Assembly (NCBI GenBank): GCA_964517495.1
Contig: CAZFER010000032.1
Span: 1 to 64,000, forward strand
Source: CAZFER01 sp964517495
GTDB lineage: Bacteria; Hinthialibacterota; Hinthialibacteria; Hinthialibacterales; Hinthialibacteraceae
Reading direction: 5' to 3'
DNA length: 64,000 nt
Every line of letters starts with the position of its first letter. The stretch's first letter is position 1. The notes under the pieces are model-generated. The model was not told the DNA's origin, searched no databases, and saw only the letters and a list, made by a program, of their open reading frames with translations. This document shows, in pieces, positions 52,575 to 61,012 of the stretch. A program made the position numbers and the translations under genes.

Positions 52575-54014
52575 ATGATGAGAAAGCAATTAAACATTAT
52601 ATGCATGATTCTTTTAACCGTCTTGTGTGTGAGTTCAAGTTGGGCCATCAATGAAGAGGTTAAAACCTCGATAAACGATCTGTATCAAAAGATTGATCGT
52701 GCTTTTGAAAACAAGGATGTTGAAGGAATTATGGAAACCATGTCAGATGATTTTTTAATGGTTTTCTACGGATTCGATAAAAAATTTCTTCGCCAAAAAA
52801 TTGAGAACATATTAAAAGATGCGGCTGAAATCAAGTCAGAAATCACCATCGAAAAAATTGAAAAACATGATTCCTTCTTCGCTGTTTACCTCCACACCAA
52901 AGTTGAACGAAAAAAAGTAGACAGTGACGAATGGGAATCCATGTTTGATGACTCTTCCATCGATTATTTAAAACGTGATGGGGAATCATTCAAAATTCAT
53001 GCTTCTGTGAATATCCAGAAGGATCGATTAAAAAACATCAAGGATCATACCTATACCAACTCGGTTATAGGTTATTCCATGTCTGTTCCGGAAACGTGGA
53101 GCATCCTGCCAATCACGATTCCTCAGATGAGTGATGGAGTCGCGTTTATTTCACCATCGATTTCCAGCTTTGGGGCATTCGGGATCGTGGAACTTCCTTC
53201 CAACATAGGCGCAAAAGAAGCAGTTGAGGGAGACGACGCCGCGACGAAGAAACTTTCAGATGACGATTATCAAAAATTTCAGGACGGTTCTTATAAAATG
53301 GGGGAATTGGAAGGCTATGAAAGTTTATCCCAATTCAAATTTAAAATGGGCAGTTTAGAAACCCCTGAGCGAAAACGCCGGCGTGTTTATTTTAAATCAG
53401 GGAGTATGCTGTATGTCTTCTTTTTCGATGCAATTCCCCCAAAAAAGTGGGAAACCTATCAAGGCGATTTTGATGCCATATTGAAATCCTTCACTCTGGA
53501 TCCGGACGCCAAAACTGACGCTGCTGGCAAGTTACGAAAACTAAAAGCCCAGGGTGAAGTAATGGGACGGATATACACTAACCAAAACCTGGGGTGTCAG
53601 ATTGCCGGGCCGGATGGTTGGACAATTAAACCCTCCACGTTGGGTGATGCTTTTCATTTTAATGTGGAAATGACCCCTCCCGAAGGTGATAGCAAGATCC
53701 GCTTTATCGCTTTGAGCACCGGAACAAAAGTCAGTTTGGAGGAAATCACCAAGCACGATGTTGAAGCCATCAAGGCGGTAACCGAAGAGTTTGAAGCTGA
53801 ACCGGCTGAGGATATTACGGTTGGGAATATAAAAGGAAAAGTCGTTGTTTTTCAATTTTCCTTAAAAGGCTTGGGCACTTTGAAACGGAAATGTGCCTAT
53901 TTCCTGAATGATAAGACATTGTACTTTGTCGTCTGCGATGCCAATCCACCGAGTGATTATACAAAATATATTGATGAATTCGATCAAACCATCCAATCGT
54001 TTACACTTAACTAA
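52575..54014 (+). CDS. Exported protein with NTF2-like and two PsbP-like repeats
   Basis: The 479-residue protein has a signal peptide ending near SSSWA. Residues ~27-155 resemble an NTF2/SnoaL-like domain (IDRAFENKDVEGIMETMSDD). Two similar domains follow, each with a beta-rich core and an ending like YFKSGSMLYVFFFDAIPP and YFLNDKTLYFVVCDANPP, then a Phe-Thr-Leu tail; these look like DUF1795/PsbP-type repeats. No catalytic motif is seen. It lies between the anti-sigma gene and the ABC exporter in the same operon, so an envelope-stress or export-accessory role is plausible. Confidence 0.6.
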   Translation: MMRKQLNIICMILLTVLCVSSSWAINEEVKTSINDLYQKIDRAFENKDVEGIMETMSDDFLMVFYGFDKKFLRQKIENILKDAAEIKSEITIEKIEKHDSFFAVYLHTKVERKKVDSDEWESMFDDSSIDYLKRDGESFKIHASVNIQKDRLKNIKDHTYTNSVIGYSMSVPETWSILPITIPQMSDGVAFISPSISSFGAFGIVELPSNIGAKEAVEGDDAATKKLSDDDYQKFQDGSYKMGELEGYESLSQFKFKMGSLETPERKRRRVYFKSGSMLYVFFFDAIPPKKWETYQGDFDAILKSFTLDPDAKTDAAGKLRKLKAQGEVMGRIYTNQNLGCQIAGPDGWTIKPSTLGDAFHFNVEMTPPEGDSKIRFIALSTGTKVSLEEITKHDVEAIKAVTEEFEAEPAEDITVGNIKGKVVVFQFSLKGLGTLKRKCAYFLNDKTLYFVVCDANPPSDYTKYIDEFDQTIQSFTLN

Positions 54015-54035
54015 TCCTAATTTGTGAGGTGGGGA

Positions 54036-54956
54036 ATGGAATCCACATTTGCCATTGAGATTGAAAATGTCACGAAACGATTCAAAAACACCATCGCTTT
54101 GGATCAGGTGACATTTTCCATTCCAAAGGGTGAAATCTTTGGTCTTCTCGGTCCCAACGGGGCCGGGAAGACCACACTGATGCGCATTCTGGTGGGAATC
54201 ATCGGGCCAGATGAAGGTCAGGTGCGTGTTCATGGCGACCGGCGGGGCAGGTTGAAAGAACGAATCGGTTACCTGCCCGAAGAGCGGGGATTGTACCCCA
54301 AAATGAAGGTTCGTGAATTTCTTCGCTATTGTGGCCAAATCAAAGGCATCCCGCGGGGTCTCATTCAGTCTGCCATTTCAGAAGGGCTTAGGCGTGTGGG
54401 TTTGGAAGGGCAGGAAAACTACAAAGTTGAGGAACTTTCCAAAGGCAACCAACAGCGTGTGCAATTGTTGATTACGCTCATGCATAAGCCGGACATCCTG
54501 ATTTTGGACGAACCCTTCACCGGCCTGGATCCGCTGGGGGTGGAGCAGATGAAACACATTCTCATCGAAGAAACCCAACGTGGGGCAGTGGTGATTATCT
54601 CCACCCATCGCATGGAAGATGCCGAACAGTTATGCCGTAACATTGCCCTGATCAATCGAGGCAAGGTGATTTGCAATGGCCCGGTCAATGAGATTAAACA
54701 GGCTGAAGGCCATGATGAATTGCTGGTGGAGTATGAAGGGAGCCTTGATTCCCTTCCTGATTTGCCAGGCGTAAGCGACACTCAACACGACAACCATCGT
54801 ATTCAATTCAATGTTTCAGACAGCCGTCATATTCCTGTTATTATTCGGCAATTATCCAACCAGGCTGATTTGATGAGCGTTAAACGCAGAGAACCCACCT
54901 TGCATGATGTATTCATTGAAAGGGTACGGCGGGTGGGAGATGAACATGCAGATTAG
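54036..54956 (+). CDS. ABC-2-type exporter ATP-binding protein (NatA-like)
   Basis: The ATG at 54036 follows GAGGTGGGG and gives 306 residues. Walker A is GPNGAGKTT, the signature is LSKGNQQ and Walker B is ILILDEPFTGLDP. A C-terminal ~80-residue regulatory tail is typical of the NatA/CcmA-type exporters. It powers the permease encoded directly downstream, which it overlaps by 14 bases. Confidence 0.92.
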   Translation: MESTFAIEIENVTKRFKNTIALDQVTFSIPKGEIFGLLGPNGAGKTTLMRILVGIIGPDEGQVRVHGDRRGRLKERIGYLPEERGLYPKMKVREFLRYCGQIKGIPRGLIQSAISEGLRRVGLEGQENYKVEELSKGNQQRVQLLITLMHKPDILILDEPFTGLDPLGVEQMKHILIEETQRGAVVIISTHRMEDAEQLCRNIALINRGKVICNGPVNEIKQAEGHDELLVEYEGSLDSLPDLPGVSDTQHDNHRIQFNVSDSRHIPVIIRQLSNQADLMSVKRREPTLHDVFIERVRRVGDEHAD

Positions 54957-56286
54957 CATTCGAAAAATCGGCCATGTCGCCTGGCGTGAGATTCGCACCA
55001 TCGTGATGACCAAAGGATTTTTGGCCATGTTGGTTATGCCTCTGGTTATTCTTTTGGTGATGGCCCTCTTGATCCCGCTGGCGGAAAGTTTGATGCGTAA
55101 ATCCAAGCAAATGCGCACTGAGTCATTAAAAATCGGTGTCATTACGGATACGCCGGATATTCTCGAAACCTGGGATGAGAGATTGAAAAGTGAGAAACTA
55201 CAAAACGGCCTGCCCCTTTTTAAATTCATTAATGTTCGTTCACCCACGTTGCCTGAAGAAGCCATTATCGAAAATGCCAAAGCGAAAGTACGAGATAAGG
55301 AATGGGATGGCTATGTGCATATGATTGGTGATATCACCGATCAGGGGAAAGCAGAATTTTTCTTCCTGCGGGGAATGGACATGAGTTTCCCTCGCACACT
55401 GGCCAGTCGCTTGGGGCAGGTGGTTCGAGAGAAACGGCTTGAACGCGAGGGATTTGATCCCGAACGCATTAATCACCTCACCCGTTGGATCGATTGGAAT
55501 GATTTTGAGCTCTCACCTGTAGCTGTTACAACGGAAGGAGAGGGCGGGGAAGGCGAAACCAAGAAGCGATTCAGTTTTGAAAAAATCTTTGCCCCGGCAT
55601 TCACCTGTATCATGCTGATGTTCTTTTTAACCTTTATGACCTGCCAGCGCATGCTGAGGGGGATTGTGGAAGAAAAAACCTCGCGAGTGGTGGAAGTGAT
55701 TCTTTCCTCCATTTCGCCTTCGGAAATGTTGTATGGCAAAGTGATCGGTTTTTATATTATCGGTGTAATCCAGTTTATCGTATGGGTGGCGACAGGCGTA
55801 ATCCTGCTGTGGTTAAAAAATATGCCGGTCACCGATTTTATCCCACCGGCGTATTTCTTGAAATTCTTGATTTTCCTGACCACCGGTTATTTCTTTTATG
55901 CCGCCGTATTTGCCGGTATTGGCGCGATTGTGGGGGATGAAACAGAATCACAACAAATTCAAGGTATTGTTACGTTAATTATCGTGATTCCCTTAATGTT
56001 TAATTTTGTACTTATCACCCAACCCAATTGGTGGGTGGTGCGTCTGATAAGTTTTATTCCCTTTTTAACTCCCACGGTGATGGCTGTGCGTATGGTGGTG
56101 ACGCAAATTCCCTGGTGGGAAACCACCCTGATTGCCACCAGCACAGTCTTATTTGCCATTCTGGGAATATGGCTGGCCGCGCGTATATTCAGAATTGGAA
56201 TTTTAATGACAGGAAAGCGTCCATCCGTCCGAGAGTTATGGCGTTGGTGTTGGTATAAGGATGTCAGTGGTGTGATTGAAACATAA
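54943..56286 (+). CDS. ABC-2-type exporter permease (NatB-like)
   Basis: Starting at ATG 54943 (GGGAG upstream) gives 447 residues. One membrane helix (~23-46) is followed by a large extracytoplasmic loop (~50-210) and five further helices near the C-terminus. EEKTSRVVEVILSSISPSEM is the conserved ABC-2 motif before the second helix group. The family includes NatB and exporters of ions, lipids, peptides or drugs; the substrate is unknown here. It is coupled to the ATPase gene and overlaps the following gene's possible start. Confidence 0.88.
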   Translation, partial: NMQISIRKIGHVAWREIRTIVMTKGFLAMLVMPLVILLVMALLIPLAESLMRKSKQMRTESLKIGVITDTPDILETWDERLKSEKLQNGLPLFKFINVRSPTLPEEAIIENAKAKVRDKEWDGYVHMIGDITDQGKAEFFFLRGMDMSFPRTLASRLGQVVREKRLEREGFDPERINHLTRWIDWNDFELSPVAVTTEGEGGEGETKKRFSFEKIFAPAFTCIMLMFFLTFMTCQRMLRGIVEEKTSRVVEVILSSISPSEMLYGKVIGFYIIGVIQFIVWVATGVILLWLKNMPVTDFIPPAYFLKFLIFLTTGYFFYAAVFAGIGAIVGDETESQQIQGIVTLIIVIPLMFNFVLITQPNWWVVRLISFIPFLTPTVMAVRMVVTQIPWWETTLIATSTVLFAILGIWLAARIFRIGILMTGKRPSVRELWRWCWYKDVSGVIET

Positions 56287-56305
56287 TGAAATCGAGGTTA
56301 CTCTC

Positions 56306-57115
56306 ATGATGTTCCAGATATTCTCTTTCATAGCATTACTACGTTTTATGACATGTGATGTTGTACACCGCTTTATCAATCCCAACCTATCATTCATAAT
56401 GGTGATATCGTTGTTTCATATACCACTTTTGTCCGTATCGTTATCCTTTTCTCAACCGGTTAAACTGCAAAACGAACCGGCGGTTATCCAAACAGAGGAT
56501 GGGATGATACTGGCTGGTATTATCGAATGCCCTACACCGGGAATTATTTTGCTGAATACGGATTTTGGAAAATTGGAAATTCCCCATAAAAAAATTGCTC
56601 GTTGGAATGGGGATTTATATCATCCTGACCGGGGGATAATTCGCAGCCATTCATTAAAAATTGACAAAAGCGGAAATATTACCACCCGTTACATGGTTCC
56701 GATATCAACGAATCCTAACAAGGAGAAAGTGCAAATATTGGTGCCCGGGCATGTGTTGGATATTCGGGATGTATACGGGCAATCACTGAATTTTTTTGCT
56801 CGCCCCTTTAGTGGATTCAGCCGTTGCACTGTTGAAATCCCTGAATACAAAATACCCGCCGTATATGTGGAGGTGATGGAAAAAAACGCCGTGGAGAAGA
56901 ATGATCAAACCGTATCGTACACCTATAATTACATTCCTCATAATAATCAAATTTTTCGGCTAAAACTCACCTTGCCGGATGAAGCCACTCATGTTCAGTT
57001 TGCGCCTGAATCCATCACGCAAACCACCAATACCATCCATTGGGAAAAAGCGCTTAATCGGCAGGAGGATGTGGAATTTGAGATTGTGTTTCAGCTACCT
57101 GAATCTAAAGAATAA
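56306..57115 (+). CDS. Unknown exported or membrane-anchored protein
   Basis: In-frame starts at 56276 and 56306 are both possible; the later one follows the permease stop and gives 269 residues. Two hydrophobic N-terminal segments end near SLSFSQ, so it is probably exported. The mature part has VIQTEDGMILAGIIECPTPG and LLNTDFGKLEIPHKKIARW, a short SH3-like barrel pattern seen in exported proteins with 'G-x-L-x-G' repeats, then a beta-sandwich-like C-terminus. I do not recognise a functional family. It is the last gene of the ECF-exporter operon. Confidence 0.5.
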   Translation: MMFQIFSFIALLRFMTCDVVHRFINPNLSFIMVISLFHIPLLSVSLSFSQPVKLQNEPAVIQTEDGMILAGIIECPTPGIILLNTDFGKLEIPHKKIARWNGDLYHPDRGIIRSHSLKIDKSGNITTRYMVPISTNPNKEKVQILVPGHVLDIRDVYGQSLNFFARPFSGFSRCTVEIPEYKIPAVYVEVMEKNAVEKNDQTVSYTYNYIPHNNQIFRLKLTLPDEATHVQFAPESITQTTNTIHWEKALNRQEDVEFEIVFQLPESKE

Positions 57116-57224
57116 TACAAAAGTATAGGGAATAATGGTGGATAATTCATTTTTACATCATCATTTGTTTATATCTCTCTGGAATTCTCCCATCAATTCC
57201 CTGATCCCTACCCAGATATTAGGG

Positions 57225-57302
57225 GCTGACAACCAGGGAGGGCGACGCTCCCGCGGAGCCGATGCTGACAACCAGGGAGGGCGACGCTTCCGCGGAGCCG
57301 AT
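57225..57302. repeat. Two tandem copies of a 39-bp GC-rich unit
   Basis: Copy 1 (57225-57263) and copy 2 (57264-57302) differ at one base. Each unit starts GCTGACAACCAGGGAGGGCG and ends CGCGGAGCCGAT. A related sequence in inverse orientation is at 57390-57409 and another at 27-46, so the units belong to a dispersed family. Confidence 0.85.
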
Positions 57303-57389
57303 GTGGTTGATCAAGTTATATTAAAACATAAAAAAACTTCATTGCAGGTTTATGTCAATTCACCTTCATATTTCAGTTTTCGTGTAACC

Positions 57390-57409
57390 GGCGGGAACCT
57401 CGCCCTCCC
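57390..57409. repeat. Inverted, partial copy of the GC-rich repeat
   Basis: GGCGGGAACCTCGCCCTCCC differs by one base from 27-46 and resembles the reverse complement of the 39-bp unit at 57225, so 57225-57409 could fold into a large stem with an ~85-base middle. Confidence 0.6.
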
Positions 57410-57433
57410 TGGGTAGAAATATTGCAAGAGTAA

Positions 57434-57519
57434 GTAGGATGGGTTGCGTTGTTAACCCATCGAGTTTTCTACATGTTAGAATTATGCAATAATGGGTCGA
57501 AAAACGTGTTCCATCCTAC
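57434..57519. repeat. 86-bp element with 9-bp terminal inverted repeats
   Basis: GTAGGATGG (57434-57442) and CCATCCTAC (57511-57519) are perfect inverted ends. An inner inverted repeat GATGGGTT/AACCCATC lies at 57438-57461. It has the look of a miniature non-coding repeat; a similar GTAGGGCGGGTT segment occurs near 3161. Confidence 0.5.
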
Positions 57520-57531
57520 GATTCTAGTATA

Positions 57532-57560
57532 AAGGCGGAAGTGAAATTCACTCCCGCCTT
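57532..57560 (-). terminator. Hairpin terminator after the Asp-box protein gene
   Basis: AAGGCGGAAGTGA and TCACTCCCGCCTT form a 13-bp stem with one mismatch and a 3-base loop, 33 bases after the stop of the minus-strand gene at 57593. The downstream sequence on that strand is only mildly T-rich. Confidence 0.55.
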
Positions 57561-57592
57561 ATACATTTGCTTATAATGTTAGATATTTCAAA

Positions 57593-58999
57593 TCAATAGA
57601 TCGACCAATCAGGCACATCCACTTCCACATCGCCCACGACATATCGTCCAAAGCCTAACGTACCGCCGCTCCATAATATTTCAAAGGCTCCCTCAGGGAA
57701 ACTATCAGGCACGTACATATTGACTTCGGTTAAATACGTATTATGCCAGGGATCTCCATCGTTACCAGGAGAACCGATTTCATCGGCTTCTACGGTATCA
57801 ATTTGATAACCGCTGACAAAATCACCTTCTATAAAATCCCCATTGGGATCGGCGCTGTGGGAATGGAGCGCCAGCCAAGCTGTTGGGAGAGGCTGATCAC
57901 CCCAATCTTCTTTATTACTTTGCCAACGAGGCATCGTACAGACCGCGATGTAAGGCACTCCAGGATAGGCCGCTACATCGCATTTTGTCCAACCTTGATA
58001 AAGTGTCGTTACACGGCCTGGTTCTTCGAAGTTACCGTCATCAATGGCGGGATCGCGGGAGGGCGCCCATAATTCCGGGATATCATTCTGGAATTCTTCG
58101 TCTGATCCAACAGGACGTAACCAACGGCGAAGGGGCGTAAATCCTTTTCCACTATCGCGACCTGGAAAAGCGGTGTTGAAGACCCACTCTTCTCCCAATT
58201 CATCGTTTACAATCGGAACACTTGCACCGCCACCGCTGTTAAATTCATCTTCCCATTCCCATGTTTGGCCACCATCGGAAGAGGATAGATACCAGGTACC
58301 ACCTTGTTCGATCCAGAATTTTGAATCGATTGTCATTTTTTTATTGTCACCCGAACCGATTACGTTCATATCCCAAATTCGCCACGCACGATAATGTTGG
58401 CTCGGAGTTTCTTCTTCCGGACGGTTCCAGACTTTTTCGGGATTGACGAATTGATCACCATCAAGTGAATAACGGATGATGTTATGGACATTTCCCACAT
58501 ATAAGTACCCATCACCATCGACGGAGCAAACAGGATAAATATCTGTCAAGGACCAGCCGCGGTCGGTATCCGGACCATCGGGATGTTGACCGGTGGCTTT
58601 TTGGATATAATACTCGGAATTAGGCCAAGGTTCCAAACCAACGTGAAGCGCGATTCCCATAGGTGAACCATCATTCGCGTTGATCCACCAAATGGCGCGG
58701 TCAGGAAATTGTTCTGCCATCTCCGCATCGTGATTGGGGTCAGTTTCATCAATTCCATTTTCAACCACATACAACAGCAATCGATTCTCATCATAACGCA
58801 CCAGGGAACTGATCATGTCAAAATCGGAATCCCCGAGTGAAAAATCGTTTGTACCCACCTCAGCCACCATGAAGGGAAATCCAGGAACACCATTTTTGGT
58901 GAGATGTTCCCATGCCGGCCGGATTTCAGTATCCTGAGCCAGGGCTGGGGCAATGAGTAATGCTAGTCCAAATAACACATTAACCATTCGTTTTACCAT
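57593..58999 (-). CDS. Exported Asp-box protein, possible beta-propeller
   Basis: The 468-residue protein has a signal peptide ending ALA-Q. It has the Asp-box SSDGGQTWEWE (Ser-x-Asp-x-Gly-x-Thr-Trp) around residue 240, typical of sialidase-like and BNR propellers, and several Trp-rich blade-like segments (VDGDGYLYVGNVHNIIRYS). The catalytic Arg triad of sialidases cannot be confirmed. It may bind or act on secreted polysaccharide. The gene is alone but in a cluster with sulfatase and GH32-like genes. Confidence 0.6.
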   Translation of the reverse strand: MVKRMVNVLFGLALLIAPALAQDTEIRPAWEHLTKNGVPGFPFMVAEVGTNDFSLGDSDFDMISSLVRYDENRLLLYVVENGIDETDPNHDAEMAEQFPDRAIWWINANDGSPMGIALHVGLEPWPNSEYYIQKATGQHPDGPDTDRGWSLTDIYPVCSVDGDGYLYVGNVHNIIRYSLDGDQFVNPEKVWNRPEEETPSQHYRAWRIWDMNVIGSGDNKKMTIDSKFWIEQGGTWYLSSSDGGQTWEWEDEFNSGGGASVPIVNDELGEEWVFNTAFPGRDSGKGFTPLRRWLRPVGSDEEFQNDIPELWAPSRDPAIDDGNFEEPGRVTTLYQGWTKCDVAAYPGVPYIAVCTMPRWQSNKEDWGDQPLPTAWLALHSHSADPNGDFIEGDFVSGYQIDTVEADEIGSPGNDGDPWHNTYLTEVNMYVPDSFPEGAFEILWSGGTLGFGRYVVGDVEVDVPDWSIY

Positions 59000-59146
59000 A
59001 TAATTCTCTCCTTTCGTTGATTCGCATGGTTTTTAGAAAAAAATAGCGATAACTAATTTATACACTCTATTCATATTAAATCAACAGTTTTCCAGCAAAT
59101 TGAAAGTATTTAGGAATGATGTTTATTTCGTGTACTAATCATTCCG

Positions 59147-60703
59147 TTATTGATATTCTGGATTATACTTCCCACGTTGGTGAAAACCGCGCAGATAAGC
59201 GCGCATGGGACCGAAACGAGGGTAACTTTCGAATACATCACCCGTACCGATTACCCTTGGATCATTTTGTTTTTTGAGCTTATCCATTAACTTATCTTTC
59301 AACTTATTTTTCACCTTGGAATAAGTGGGGTTATCGGCCAGGTTGGTTAAACACGCTGGATCATCTTTGATGTTAAAGAGTTCTTCTTTTGGGCGTTTGG
59401 CGCAGGCCATTTGGAAATAAGGTTTAATATCTTCATCGGCTTTATGTTCCAGCAGATAGTCCATTGTCGGGCAGCCATCAATGTCATGATAATAATCCGG
59501 CGTTCCGGCGGGCCAGCGATCCGGTTTGCAGTTCCAAATGTAGAGATAGTCTTGAGTACGAATGGCACGGGCGGGATAGCCTAAATTGTCAAAGCGCGAA
59601 TGCGAATGGCGTTCACGGCCAAAGTAAACGGTATCCCGCGCTGAATTGACAAGCCCGTTCTTCTTGGAAAGCAAGACATCCTTGAAACTTTTACCGCTCA
59701 TGGAATCGGGAATCTCCACACCCGCAACTTCCAAAAAGGTGGGAGCGTAGTCAATAGAACTGATCAGGTCATCCACTTGCCGGCCTGCCTTGATTTTACC
59801 CGGCCAACGAACGGCCATCGGCATATGCACACCGTATTCATACAAATTGGCTTTGGCGCGAGGGAAAGGCATGCCATTGTCGCTGGTGACCACCACCAAC
59901 GTGTTATCCAATTCTCCGATGGATTCCAAATAATCCAGCATTTCACCCAAATGACGATCGAACCATTCCACTTCCACATAGTAATCGAGGATATCGCTGC
60001 GGATTTCTTCGACATCAGGCAAAAAGCCGGGGACGTTGACTTTTTTGATGGATTTGCCTGCTTCCACTCCTGAGCCTTTTTCATAACGGCGGTGAGGTTC
60101 AGAAGCACCATACCAAAAACAAAAAGGTTGATCCTTGGGTCGTTCTTCCATGAAATCCTTAAAATTTACGGCGTAATCCAGATTGCGAATTCCATTGGCA
60201 GGGACAGAATCCAATCGACGGCTGTTGAATCCAGGTCCTGCGGGATTACGCTCCCAACCTGAATCGTTCCAATTTCCTGGCCCCCACGGTTTCCCCGTAT
60301 AACCAACGAAATATCCACCTTGTTCCAATAGATCGGGAAAGACCTTTAGTTTTTTGGGGAAATAGCTGCTGTGGGTTCCCGCTTCTTCGTTTTGCCAGAT
60401 ATTGCGGCCGGTTAAAATTGAGGCACGGTTGGGAGCGCATTGGGGAGCGGCAGCAACAACATGGTTGAATAAGCAGCCTTCGCGTGCCACCCGGTCAAAC
60501 GCTGGTGTCTGTATGACTGGATCACCATACGCTCCCGCATGCGGCCAGGACCAATCATCAGCAATGGCGAACAGAATATTGGGGCGCTTTGCGTCTTCCT
60601 CACCTGCATGGAGTTTTTGCTTGGATAAAAAAGTTCCTGCCATCAACCCAGCGGCTCCGCTAGCCCCGGTTTGCAAGAATCGGCGTCTGTTTAGTTTTGA
60701 CAT
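59147..60703 (-). CDS. Tat-exported sulfatase (formylglycine type)
   Basis: GGAGGT lies 7 bases before the ATG at 60703, giving 518 residues. LNRRRFLQTGASGAAG is a twin-arginine signal. The sulfatase motif is CAPNRAS at C89, a Cys-x-Pro-x-Arg site where Cys becomes formylglycine; it requires an FGE or anSME outside this window. The Ca-binding AIADDWSW (Asp-Asp) and the VVTSDNGMPF (Asp-Asn) segments are typical. It desulfates an extracellular sulfated glycan or ester; substrate unknown. It fits with the neighbouring GH32-like and propeller proteins. Confidence 0.92.
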   Translation of the reverse strand: MSKLNRRRFLQTGASGAAGLMAGTFLSKQKLHAGEEDAKRPNILFAIADDWSWPHAGAYGDPVIQTPAFDRVAREGCLFNHVVAAAPQCAPNRASILTGRNIWQNEEAGTHSSYFPKKLKVFPDLLEQGGYFVGYTGKPWGPGNWNDSGWERNPAGPGFNSRRLDSVPANGIRNLDYAVNFKDFMEERPKDQPFCFWYGASEPHRRYEKGSGVEAGKSIKKVNVPGFLPDVEEIRSDILDYYVEVEWFDRHLGEMLDYLESIGELDNTLVVVTSDNGMPFPRAKANLYEYGVHMPMAVRWPGKIKAGRQVDDLISSIDYAPTFLEVAGVEIPDSMSGKSFKDVLLSKKNGLVNSARDTVYFGRERHSHSRFDNLGYPARAIRTQDYLYIWNCKPDRWPAGTPDYYHDIDGCPTMDYLLEHKADEDIKPYFQMACAKRPKEELFNIKDDPACLTNLADNPTYSKVKNKLKDKLMDKLKKQNDPRVIGTGDVFESYPRFGPMRAYLRGFHQRGKYNPEYQ

Positions 60704-61012
60704 GGCTATCACCTCCGCGTTATTTCAACAAAAAGAATATCGCTCTTTTTTTGATTAGAGACAAGCTAGCAATTGGCTATAGAGAGGATTTCAGTATCAA
60801 ATTGTTAATGGCTCTATTCGCTCATGTCCAGCCAATCGGCGGCCACGAATGATGGGCTTGCCGCCGAATATCTCTGGATTAATAGTAATTCGCTCAAGCA
60901 ATTTTGATTCTTCCATAATCCCAGCCTTCATTTTTATATGATTGTACCATTATAAGCTTATCTATTTTCACATCCAAATCAAATGTACCGTATCACGGTC
61001 AGTGAGAGTTGT
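60704..61012. other. Intergenic region with a DUF433 remnant
   Basis: Nothing but the DUF433-type remnant (60797-60931) is recognised in these ~309 bases. Confidence 0.4.
60797..60931 (-). pseudogene. Truncated DUF433-type antitoxin remnant
   Basis: From ATG 60931 the minus strand reads 44 codons including LLERITINPEIFGGKPIIRG, the well-known N-terminal block of DUF433 (VapB-like) antitoxins. After GRRLA the match is lost and the frame stops at 60797, whereas complete proteins have another ~35 residues. No VapC-like toxin is adjacent. This is most likely a decayed toxin-antitoxin fragment. Confidence 0.5.

Larger units (their letters stand above)
57116..57592. other. 477-base intergenic region with repeats
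   Basis: No convincing gene is present. An open frame at 57135-57416 is mostly repeat sequence. The region holds a tandem 39-bp repeat, an inverted related copy, an 86-bp inverted-repeat element, and a terminator. Confidence 0.5.

Noticed and set aside
57135..57416. Open frame of 93 codons
   Set aside because: It runs mainly through the 39-bp tandem repeats and their inverted copy, has no good ribosome-binding site, and its repeated NQGGRR peptides come from DNA repeats, so it is unlikely to be a gene.
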